64,000 nucleotides of DNA from Pseudomonadota bacterium (lineage in GTDB: Bacteria > Pseudomonadota > Alphaproteobacteria > Sphingomonadales > Sphingomonadaceae), in contig JAEXFD010000044.1 in the NCBI GenBank assembly GCA_023400405.1, forward strand, positions 1-64,000, read 5' to 3'. Positions within the stretch are counted from its first letter, which is position 1. Every line of letters starts with the position of its first letter. A model generated the notes under the pieces. It had not been told where the DNA came from and did not search any database. It saw nothing but the letters and a program-made list of their open reading frames with translations. The translations under genes were made by a program, and so were the position numbers. This document shows positions 1 to 7,165 of this stretch, one piece after another.

Positions 1-161
1 CCACCACTGCCGCCGCCGCCGAAGCGATCACCGCCGCCGAAGCCGCCGCCTTCAAAGCCGCCGCCACCGCCGCCGCCGTAGAAATTGTCGTCGCCGAAGC
101 CATCACGCTTGTCGCGGCCACGTCCGCCGCGATCACCACGGCGCCCTCTATCGAAACTCAT
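1..161 (-). CDS. Cold-shock protein, N-terminal part only
   Basis: The gene starts at 161 and runs off the left edge. The visible 53 residues begin [19 protein letters not shown] and continue into long glycine runs broken by Phe and Asp. This arginine/glycine-rich leader is what precedes the cold-shock (CspA-type, single-stranded nucleic acid binding) domain in sphingomonad cold-shock proteins. The CSD itself, with its RNP1 and RNP2 motifs, would lie outside the window, so the identification rests on the leader alone. An unrelated RGG/glycine-rich RNA-binding protein is the alternative. The 212 bp up to the next gene on the plus strand hold no other gene I can support and must contain both divergent promoters. 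Confidence 0.6.
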   Translation of the reverse strand, partial: MSFDRGRRGDRGGRGRDKRDGFGDDNFYGGGGGGGFEGGGFGGGDRFGGGGSG

Positions 162-373
162 GCCCTGTTCGTCTTCCCGGTTCGCCCGAACAATCAAATC
201 AAAAGCCACGCGCCGGACGAAAAACGCAGGTCTTCGGGCGCCATAGCGCACGCCACGGAATCGACCATAACCCAAAAACGCACAGGGCGCGAACGAAATT
301 CGACCTGATTACGGCGATCTGCCGCCGACTGCGGCGCTTGCGCCACATTTCGTCGCAGGGCAGAGGTGTCCGG

Positions 374-1177
374 ATGGACACGATCGCAGAATTGCTCGCG
401 AGCCCGGCCGCCTGGGCGGCACTGGTTACCCTCATCGTCATGGAGGTCGTGCTCGGCATCGACAATCTGATCTTCATTTCGATCCTGTCGAACAAGCTGC
501 CCGAGGAGCAGCGCCGCCGTGCCCGGCGAATCGGCATCACCCTGGCGCTGGTGCTGCGCATCGCGCTGCTTTCCTCGCTGGTCTGGATCACCAAGCTCAC
601 CAATCCGGTGTTCGACCTGGGCATCACCATTCCCGGCGAGCATGGCGAGCCGGCACTGGAGACCGCCTTCTCGGTCCGCGACCTGATCCTGATCGCCGGC
701 GGCCTGTTCCTGGTGTGGAAGGCGACGACCGAGATCCATCACAATGTCGATCCCGAATCGGGGAGCGAATCGGGGGGCGGCGGACGCGCGGTCGCCAGCT
801 TCGGCGCGGCGATCGTCCAGATCCTGCTGCTCGACATGGTCTTCTCGATCGATTCGATCCTGACCGCCGTGGGCATGTCGGATCACCTGCCGGTGATGAT
901 CACCGCCGTGGTCGTCGCGGTCGCCGTGATGATGTTCGCCGCCGACCCGCTGGCCAATTTCATCCACCGCAACCCCACCGTGGTGATGCTTGCGCTCGGA
1001 TTCCTGCTGATGATCGGCGCCGTGCTGATCGCCGACGGCTTCGGCGTGCACGTTCCCAAGGGCTATATCTACACTGCCATGGCCTTTTCGGCGGGGGTGG
1101 AGATCCTCAACATCCTGGCCCGCCGCAAGCGCAAGCCGGAGGCGGAGGCCCCACACGTCCCGCCGCGCGCCGATTGA
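374..1177 (+). CDS. TerC family integral membrane protein
   Basis: A 267-residue polytopic membrane protein with about seven hydrophobic segments. The first helix carries [12 protein letters not shown] and a later one [13 protein letters not shown]; these paired acidic intramembrane motifs are typical of the TerC/YkoY family, which is linked to metal (Mn) efflux and tellurite resistance. I chose the ATG at 374 over an in-frame ATG at 338 because AGAGG lies 7 bases upstream of 374 and the protein then begins directly with [14 protein letters not shown], as in relatives. The C-terminus is short, basic and cytoplasmic; no CBS or CorC domains are attached. The substrate is not determined by the sequence. 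Confidence 0.88.
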   Translation: MDTIAELLASPAAWAALVTLIVMEVVLGIDNLIFISILSNKLPEEQRRRARRIGITLALVLRIALLSSLVWITKLTNPVFDLGITIPGEHGEPALETAFSVRDLILIAGGLFLVWKATTEIHHNVDPESGSESGGGGRAVASFGAAIVQILLLDMVFSIDSILTAVGMSDHLPVMITAVVVAVAVMMFAADPLANFIHRNPTVVMLALGFLLMIGAVLIADGFGVHVPKGYIYTAMAFSAGVEILNILARRKRKPEAEAPHVPPRAD

Positions 1178-1240
1178 CGCTGCGGCCTTGGCCGGCGCGC
1201 ACCCATTGAGCCGCGGCGCGAACGGGGCTAGGCGGCAGGG

Positions 1241-1861
1241 ATGACCGTTCATTTCCACGAAGAAGACATCCCCGAAGGCCTGTTCGCGCCGGGCGCCTCG
1301 ATCGCCGTCGATACCGAGACGATGGGCCTGATCACGCCGCGCGACCGGCTGTGCGTCGTCCAGCTCTCCGACGGGTCGGGCGACGAGCACCTCGTGCGCT
1401 TCGGCCCGCGATCGGCCTATGACGCGCCGAACCTGCGGATGCTGCTCGCCGATCCGGAGCGGCTGAAGCTCTACCATTTCGCGCGCTTCGACCTCGCGGC
1501 GATCCGCTTCTATCTGGGCGTGATCGCCGCGCCGGTCTATTGCACCAAGATCGCCTCGCGGCTGGTGCGGACCTATACCGATCGCCATGGCCTGAAGGAC
1601 CTGGTGCGCGAGCTGGTGGGCCAGGAAATTTCCAAGCAGCAGCAATCTTCCGACTGGGGCGGCCCCGAACTTTCCGACGCGCAGCGCGAATACGCAGCGT
1701 CCGACGTGCGTTACCTGCATGCGATGAAGGAAGAACTCGACAAGCGCCTCGAGCGCGAAGGCCGCACCCCGCTGGCCCAGGCCTGTTTCGATTTCCTGCC
1801 CTGGCGAGCCGAACTCGACCTGGCCGGCTGGCCGGAGGCCGATATCTTCGCGCATGTCTGA
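1241..1861 (+). CDS. rnd: RNase D-like 3'-5' exonuclease
   Basis: A 206-residue DEDD-superfamily 3'-5' exonuclease. Exo I is VDTET (Asp24, Glu26), Exo II has Asp84 in HFARFDLAAI, and Exo III is YAASDVRYLHAM near residue 150, giving the DEDDy signature. The protein ends right after the exonuclease fold, so it lacks the HRDC domains of the about 375-residue E. coli RNase D. This single-domain form is common in alphaproteobacteria. Expected role is trimming of tRNA or other structured RNA 3' ends. The last 8 bases overlap the start of lptC, so the two are probably co-translated. Confidence 0.85.
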   Translation: MTVHFHEEDIPEGLFAPGASIAVDTETMGLITPRDRLCVVQLSDGSGDEHLVRFGPRSAYDAPNLRMLLADPERLKLYHFARFDLAAIRFYLGVIAAPVYCTKIASRLVRTYTDRHGLKDLVRELVGQEISKQQQSSDWGGPELSDAQREYAASDVRYLHAMKEELDKRLEREGRTPLAQACFDFLPWRAELDLAGWPEADIFAHV

Positions 1862-2498
1862 CATCGCCGCCCGCCTCAAGAACCAGAAGCGCGACTGGGC
1901 CCATCCCGGCAGCGCGCACGATCGCCTGGTCCGCTTCTCGCTGATCTTCCTGCCGATCGGCATCGGCACGCTCGCCGCGTTCCTGGTGCTCGCCCCGCTC
2001 ACCACCGGCGGCGACGTGAGCTTCCTGCTCGACAAGAACAAGGTCGACATGGCGAGCGAGCGGCTGCGGATCGACAGCGCGGTCTATCGCGGCGAGGACA
2101 ATAAGGGCCGGCCCTTCCGCCTCGACGCGGGATCGGCCGTGCAGAAGAGCTCGGCCGAACCGGTCGTCCAGCTCCAGGACCTTTCGGCGCAGATCAAGCT
2201 GGAGGAGGGCCCGGCGACGCTCAAGGCCGATCACGGCCATTACGACATGCAGAAGGAACAGGTCGCCGTCGACGGGCCAATCAAGTTCCAGACCGCCAAC
2301 GGCTATACGCTCGACACGCACGACGCCACGCTCGACCTCAAGACCCGCAAGCTGCAGAGCGGCGGCGCGGTCTCCGGCCAGACGCCGATGGGGGTGTTCA
2401 GCGGCGACAAGCTCAACGCCGACTTGGAAAACCGCACCGTCGCCCTAGATGGCAATGCGCACTTGCGGATCAATCCGCGGCGGACGAATAGGCGCTGA
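1854..2498 (+). CDS. lptC: LPS export periplasmic-facing membrane protein LptC
   Basis: A 214-residue bitopic inner-membrane protein. An N-terminal cytoplasmic stretch of about 26 residues is followed by one transmembrane helix (about 27-50) and a periplasmic beta-jellyroll with the repeating FRLDAG / IKLEEG / VDGPIKFQTANGY pattern of the LptC/OstA fold. LptC sits on the LptBFG transporter and passes LPS to LptA. It overlaps the RNase D-like gene by 8 bases and is followed after 2 bases by lptA, then lptB, giving the usual lptCAB order. lptF and lptG are not in the window. Confidence 0.9.
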   Translation: MSDIAARLKNQKRDWAHPGSAHDRLVRFSLIFLPIGIGTLAAFLVLAPLTTGGDVSFLLDKNKVDMASERLRIDSAVYRGEDNKGRPFRLDAGSAVQKSSAEPVVQLQDLSAQIKLEEGPATLKADHGHYDMQKEQVAVDGPIKFQTANGYTLDTHDATLDLKTRKLQSGGAVSGQTPMGVFSGDKLNADLENRTVALDGNAHLRINPRRTNRR

Positions 2499-2500
2499 TC

Positions 2501-3088
2501 ATGAAACGAGTTTCCGTCCTCTCTCCGATCGGCCTTGCGATGGCGCTCGCCGCAGCCCATCCCGCCGCCGCGCAGCAGCGCCACGACAGCAACGCGCCGA
2601 TCGATTTCGACGCCCAGCATATCGAGCTGCAGGACAAGGCGAATCGCGCCCTGCTCTCCGGCGGGGTGCGGATCACCCAGGCGGAAATGACGCTCACGGC
2701 CGCGCGCGTCACCGTCGCCTATACCGGCGACATCAGCGACGGCTCTCCCTCGGTCTCGCGGCTTGACGCGGCGGGCGGCGTGAAGGTGGTCCGCCCCGAC
2801 CAGAGCGCCACCGGCCAATATGCCGTGTACGACGTGACGCGGCATGCGATCACGATGATCGGCGGCGTCACGCTGCGGCAGGGGACCAATGTCGTCTCGG
2901 GCGGGCGGCTGTCGATCGATCTCGACACCGGTCGCGCGACGATCGACGGATCGGGCGTCGGCGGCAGCACCGGCGCGGCGGGCCAGCCGGGCGTGCAAAG
3001 CCGCGGCGGTCGCGTCACCGGTCGCTTCTCGGTGCCCAAGCGCAACACTGCATCCGCGCCGGCGGCGACTTCGGCCCCGAAGCAATAA
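2501..3088 (+). CDS. lptA: LPS export periplasmic bridge protein LptA
   Basis: A 195-residue periplasmic protein. A Sec signal peptide (residues 1 to about 24, ending AAHPAAAQQ) precedes an OstA/LptA domain with the repeated beta-strand pattern IELQDKANRALLSGGVRITQ and later LRQGTNVVSGGRLSIDLDTG. It forms the periplasmic bridge between LptC and LptD. The tail after about residue 150 is a low-complexity, basic linker. It starts 2 bases after lptC. A gap of 123 bases separates it from lptB. Confidence 0.9.
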   Translation: MKRVSVLSPIGLAMALAAAHPAAAQQRHDSNAPIDFDAQHIELQDKANRALLSGGVRITQAEMTLTAARVTVAYTGDISDGSPSVSRLDAAGGVKVVRPDQSATGQYAVYDVTRHAITMIGGVTLRQGTNVVSGGRLSIDLDTGRATIDGSGVGGSTGAAGQPGVQSRGGRVTGRFSVPKRNTASAPAATSAPKQ

Positions 3089-3211
3089 CCGCCCGATTTC
3101 AACGGCCCGCCGCGCACCCCCTTCCCTTGGGACGCGATCTCATGCAGGAATCCTGCCAAGCGGGAGCTGCCTGAGGCGGCGGCCGCCGGACCGTCCATGC
3201 AAGGACTCGCA

Positions 3212-3988
3212 ATGACCGAAGCCGCCACGCTCGAAAGCCCCGCCGCCGATCCGGCGCCGATCCCCGACAAGGGGCTGGCGGTGATTTCGATCGCCAAATC
3301 CTATGACAAGCGCGTGGTGCTCACCGACGTTTCGGTCTCGGTCGGGCGCGGCGAAGTGGTCGGGCTGCTTGGGCCCAACGGCGCCGGCAAGACGACCTGC
3401 TTCTATTCGGTGATGGGGCTGGTGAAGCCCGATTCGGGCCGCATCATGCTCGACGGCGAGGATATCACCCGCCTGCCGATGTATCGCCGCGCGATCCTGG
3501 GCCTGGGTTATCTGCCGCAGGAAACCTCGATCTTCCGCGGCCTCACCGTCGAGAAGAACATCCTCGCGGTGCTCGAGCTTTCCGAGCCCGACAGGGCCGC
3601 GCGCCAGCGCCGGCTCGACGAGCTGCTCGACGAATTCGGCCTCACCCGGCTGCGCGCCGCGCCGGCGATGGCGCTGTCGGGCGGCGAACGGCGCCGCGCC
3701 GAGATCGCCCGGGCGCTTGCGGCCGACCCGACCATCATCCTGCTCGACGAGCCGTTCGCGGGCATCGATCCGATCTCGATCGCCGACATTCGTGACCTCG
3801 TCATCCAGCTGCGCGAGCGCGGCATCGGCGTGCTGATCACCGATCACAATGTCCGCGAGACGCTCGAGATCGTCGATCGCGGCTACATCATCTATGACGG
3901 GCGCGTGCTGTTCGCCGGCTCGCCCGACGACCTCGTGCGTGACGAGAATGTCCGCCGGCTCTATCTTGGCGAGGGCTTCTCGCTTTGA
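3212..3988 (+). CDS. lptB: LPS export ABC transporter ATPase LptB
   Basis: A 258-residue cytoplasmic ABC ATPase powering LPS extraction. Walker A is GPNGAGKTT, the signature is LSGGERRRAEIARAL, and Walker B is IILLDEPFAGIDP followed by the switch His in LITDHNVRETLEI. The YLPQETSIFRGLTVEKNI Q-loop region is diagnostic of LptB. I use the ATG at 3212 because AAGGA at 3201-3205 gives a well-spaced ribosome binding site; an in-frame ATG at 3197 lies directly before that AAGGA. A non-conserved 20-residue N-terminal lead precedes the fold. It is followed by a strong hairpin (4009-4080) and rpoN. Confidence 0.95.
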   Translation: MTEAATLESPAADPAPIPDKGLAVISIAKSYDKRVVLTDVSVSVGRGEVVGLLGPNGAGKTTCFYSVMGLVKPDSGRIMLDGEDITRLPMYRRAILGLGYLPQETSIFRGLTVEKNILAVLELSEPDRAARQRRLDELLDEFGLTRLRAAPAMALSGGERRRAEIARALAADPTIILLDEPFAGIDPISIADIRDLVIQLRERGIGVLITDHNVRETLEIVDRGYIIYDGRVLFAGSPDDLVRDENVRRLYLGEGFSL

Positions 3989-4008
3989 CTCCAAATTTTC
4001 GTCCCGGC

Positions 4009-4080
4009 ACCGGCCCGCTCCGCCACCCGGCCACCCATCGGCAATATCTTATGGGTGGCCGGGTGGGGGAGCGGGCCGGT
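4009..4080. repeat. Long near-perfect palindrome between lptB and rpoN
   Basis: Two 30-base arms (4009-4038 and 4051-4080) are complementary at 29 of 30 positions, separated by a 12-base loop. The arms consist of GC-rich blocks such as ACCGGCCCGCTC and CCACCCGGCCACCCAT. It fills the gap between the lptB stop and the rpoN start at 4100. It could be a mobile-type palindromic repeat, a terminator of the lpt operon without a T-tract, or an RNA-stabilising hairpin. Nothing in the sequence distinguishes these. Confidence 0.85.
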
Positions 4081-4099
4081 ACCGCCTAGATAGCATTCG

Positions 4100-5623
4100 A
4101 TGAGCCTCGCGCCACGCCTCGACCTGCGCCAGTCGCAATCGCTGGTGATGACGCCGCAGCTCCAGCAGGCGATCAAGCTGCTGGCGCTGTCGAACCTCGA
4201 GATCGAGACCTTCATCGCCGAAGAGATCGAGAAGAACCCGCTGCTCGAAAGCCTGGGCGGCGGCGAGGACGAGCGCGGCAGCGAGCGCGAGGCCCCGGAG
4301 CCCGAGGGCGATAGCGATTTCGCCGAGCGCGACGGCCCGGCCGATGCCGGCGAACTGATCACGGGCGGCGGTGATGCCGCGGGCGAGGCTGCGCTCGACG
4401 TCGATTTCAGTGCCGAGACCTTCCATCACGACAGCGCCAGCGATTCGATCGGCGGGCTCGACGGCAGCCTCGGCATGGCCGGCACCGGCGGCGGCGCGCC
4501 CGAGGATGGGCCCGACCTCGACAGCCTGGGCAGCGGTGCGCCGAGCCTTGCCGATCACCTCACGGCCCAGGCGGGCGCGAGCGTCGACGGCGCGGACCTG
4601 TTCATCGCCCAGCACCTGATCGACCAGATCGACGAGGCGGGCTATCTCACTGCGTCGCTGCTCGACATCGCCAATCGCCTCAACGTGCCGCTGGCGCGAG
4701 TCGAGGCAGTGCTGGCGACGATCCAGACCTTCGATCCCACCGGAGTCGGCGCGCGCAGCCTGGCCGAGTGCCTGGCGCTGCAGGCGAAGGAAGCCGATCG
4801 CTACGATCCGTGCATGGCGCGGCTGATCGACAATCTCGACCTGGTCGCGCGCGGCGACATGGCGCGGCTCAAGCGCATCTGCGACGTCGATGACGAAGAC
4901 CTGGCCGACATGATCCGCGAGCTGCGCGGCTATGATCCCAAGCCGGGCTGTCGCTATGGCGGCGAGCCGACGCTGGCGGTGGTGCCCGACATCTTCGTCG
5001 CGCGGCGCGGCGCCGGCTGGGCGGTGGAGATCAACGCCGCCACCTTGCCCAAGCTGCTCGTCAACCGCGCCTATTATACGGAAGTCTCGTCGGGGCCGCA
5101 GGACAAGGCGAGCAAGGCCTGGCTTTCCGACATGCTCGCCAGCGCCAATTGGCTGGTCAAGGCGCTCGACCAGCGCCAGCGCACGATCATCAAGGTGGCG
5201 AGCGAGATCGTGAAGCAGCAGGAGGCGTTCTTCCTGAAAGGCGTCGCGCATCTGCGCCCGCTGACGCTGCGCCAGGTCGCCGAGGCGATCGAGATGCACG
5301 AATCGACCGTGAGCCGCGTCACTTCGAACAAATATCTGAGCTGCGCGCGCGGCCTGTTCGAACTAAAATACTTCTTCACCAGCGCGATCCAGTCCGCCGA
5401 TGGCGGGGACGCGGTTTCGGCCGAGGCCGTGAAGAATGCGATCCGCACGCTGATCGCCGCGGAAAGTCCCAAGGCGATCCTCTCCGACGATACGCTGGTC
5501 GACCTATTGCGGGAAAAGGGCTTCGACATCGCCCGGCGCACCGTTGCCAAATATCGCGAGGCGATGGGGATCGGCAGCTCGGTGCAGCGCCGCCGGCAAA
5601 AGGCACTGGAAGGCGTGGGCTGA
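4100..5623 (+). CDS. rpoN: RNA polymerase sigma-54 factor RpoN
   Basis: A 507-residue sigma-54. The N-terminal activator-interacting region begins LRQSQSLVMTPQLQQAIKLL; an acidic, poorly conserved region II spans about 55-140; the core-binding and DNA-binding parts follow, ending in the RpoN box ARRTVAKYRE near residue 487. Sigma-54 directs transcription at -24/-12 promoters and needs AAA+ activators. The position after lptB is conserved in proteobacteria. Here the usual downstream hpf and ptsN genes are missing and are replaced by a small STAS-like gene. Confidence 0.96.
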   Translation: MSLAPRLDLRQSQSLVMTPQLQQAIKLLALSNLEIETFIAEEIEKNPLLESLGGGEDERGSEREAPEPEGDSDFAERDGPADAGELITGGGDAAGEAALDVDFSAETFHHDSASDSIGGLDGSLGMAGTGGGAPEDGPDLDSLGSGAPSLADHLTAQAGASVDGADLFIAQHLIDQIDEAGYLTASLLDIANRLNVPLARVEAVLATIQTFDPTGVGARSLAECLALQAKEADRYDPCMARLIDNLDLVARGDMARLKRICDVDDEDLADMIRELRGYDPKPGCRYGGEPTLAVVPDIFVARRGAGWAVEINAATLPKLLVNRAYYTEVSSGPQDKASKAWLSDMLASANWLVKALDQRQRTIIKVASEIVKQQEAFFLKGVAHLRPLTLRQVAEAIEMHESTVSRVTSNKYLSCARGLFELKYFFTSAIQSADGGDAVSAEAVKNAIRTLIAAESPKAILSDDTLVDLLREKGFDIARRTVAKYREAMGIGSSVQRRRQKALEGVG

Positions 5624-5662
5624 TTCACCCACTGGTAGGAAATTCGTTTCTATAACTGCTGC

Positions 5663-6049
5663 ATGTCTGCGCAATTCCGCATCGACGTCGAGCCCGAGCG
5701 CGATCTCGTGCGGATCTGGATGAGCGGCTTCTTCACGCATGAGGACATCGCCGCGTTCCTGGCCGCGCGGGCGCAAGCGCATGGCGAGCTGCGCTGTGCG
5801 CCGAACCAGCATGTGACGCTGACCGACCTGCGCGGCATGAAGATCCAATCGCGCGAGATGGTCGATGCCTTCCAGCAAATGCTCGCCGACCCGGCCTATC
5901 GCTCGCGCCGCCTGGCGTTCGTCGCCGAATCGACGCTGGCCCGCAGCCAGCTCGGCCGGGCGCTGGGCAGCCGCGTCGCGCGCGTGTTCGAGACGATGGC
6001 CGAAGCCGAATCCTGGCTTGCCGCCGCCCCGGCCAGCCGCGCCGCCTGA
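5663..6049 (+). CDS. Small STAS/SpoIIAA-like protein of unknown function
   Basis: A 128-residue soluble protein with no signal peptide or membrane segment. The pattern of an N-terminal beta-strand pair (FRIDVEPERDLVRIWMSGFF), HVTLTDLRG in the centre and a C-terminal alanine-rich helix resembles SpoIIAA/STAS-fold proteins, but no phosphorylatable Ser motif is clear. It lies 39 bases after rpoN and ends 8 bases before the convergent exonuclease gene. It may be transcribed with rpoN. The function is not recognised. Confidence 0.7.
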   Translation: MSAQFRIDVEPERDLVRIWMSGFFTHEDIAAFLAARAQAHGELRCAPNQHVTLTDLRGMKIQSREMVDAFQQMLADPAYRSRRLAFVAESTLARSQLGRALGSRVARVFETMAEAESWLAAAPASRAA

Positions 6050-6057
6050 GCGGCGGC

Positions 6058-7053
6058 TCAGTCGTCTTCGTCCTCGAAGCCGACCAGGTCGAGCGCGCGC
6101 GCCTTGATCTGGCGCATCCGGCACCAATGGACCAGCGCATCCTCGCGGCCATGCGTCACCCAGACTTCGCGCGGCGCGATTTCCTCGATCGTGCGGGTGA
6201 GCTCGTCCCAATCGGCATGGTCGGAGAGAATCAGCGGCAGCTCGACATTGCGCTGGCGGGCGCGCTGGCGGACGCGCATCCAGCCCGAAGCCATCGCCGT
6301 GAGCGGATCGGGCAGCCGCCGCGACCAGCGATCGTTGAGCGCCCCCGGCGGGCAGAGCACGATCCGCCCGGCAAGCTCGGCCTTGGCGACGCCGGTGGCA
6401 GGCCGCAGGTCGCCCAGGTCGATGCCGTGCGCGACATAGAGGTCGCAGAGCCGCTGCAGGGCGCCGTGGATGTAGATCGGATCGTCGAAGCCCATCACGC
6501 GCAGCTCGCGGATCACTCGCTGTGCCTTGCCGAGCGCATAGGCGCCGACGAGCACGCAGCGATCGGGATTGGCGGCGCGGCGGGCGAGCAGCTTGTCCAT
6601 CTCGTCATGCGTCTCGGGGTGGCGGAACACGGGCAGGCCGAACGTGGCCTCGGTAATGAAGACGTCGCACGGCACCGGCTCGAAAGGTTCGCAGGTCGGG
6701 TCCGGCCGCCGCTTGTAGTCGCCCGAGACGACGATCCGCTCGCCGGCATGATCGAGCACGATCTGCGCCGATCCGAGAACGTGGCCGGCCGGGACATAGC
6801 CGATATCGACTCCCCCCATCCGGATCGTCTCGCCATATTCGACCGGGCGGCCGTTCTGCGGGCCATAGCGCGCCGCCATGATCGCAAGCGTCTCGGCCGT
6901 CGCCCAGACCTCGCCATGGCCGCCCCGCGCATGATCGGCGTGGCCATGGGTGATCAGCGCGCGCGCGACCGGTTCGCTCGGATCGATCCAGGCTCCCGCG
7001 GCGGGAACGTGGATTCCGGTGGAATGGGGTTCGATCCAGCTGCCTAGCGCCAT
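6058..7053 (-). CDS. Ligase-associated metallo-beta-lactamase-fold DNA exonuclease
   Basis: A 331-residue protein of the metallo-beta-lactamase/beta-CASP superfamily. The metal-binding signature is ITHGHADHARGG (HxHxDH) near residue 35, with further ligands in PAGHVLGSAQI and SGDYK, and a C-terminal SDHADWDEL. It belongs to the family annotated as DNA ligase-associated putative exonuclease, related to mRNA 3'-end processing nucleases. The gene is divergent from the Lhr-type helicase at 7166 with a 112-base shared upstream region. Its partner ATP-dependent ligase is not adjacent; a matching ligase lies at 47099-48676. Confidence 0.88.
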   Translation of the reverse strand: MALGSWIEPHSTGIHVPAAGAWIDPSEPVARALITHGHADHARGGHGEVWATAETLAIMAARYGPQNGRPVEYGETIRMGGVDIGYVPAGHVLGSAQIVLDHAGERIVVSGDYKRRPDPTCEPFEPVPCDVFITEATFGLPVFRHPETHDEMDKLLARRAANPDRCVLVGAYALGKAQRVIRELRVMGFDDPIYIHGALQRLCDLYVAHGIDLGDLRPATGVAKAELAGRIVLCPPGALNDRWSRRLPDPLTAMASGWMRVRQRARQRNVELPLILSDHADWDELTRTIEEIAPREVWVTHGREDALVHWCRMRQIKARALDLVGFEDEDD

Positions 7054-7165
7054 CCCATCTATATCGTCGGCAAGGCCGAGGGTTCCAATGGGGAGTGGCC
7101 GGATTCGATTGCGCAGGCAGTCGAAGGCGGCTGCCAGAGCCGGGAAATTCGCCTAGACGAGGCGG

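Noticed and set aside
199..630. Minus-strand frame between the cold-shock gene and TerC
   Set aside because: Most of it is antisense to terC; low complexity Arg/Ser-rich translation.
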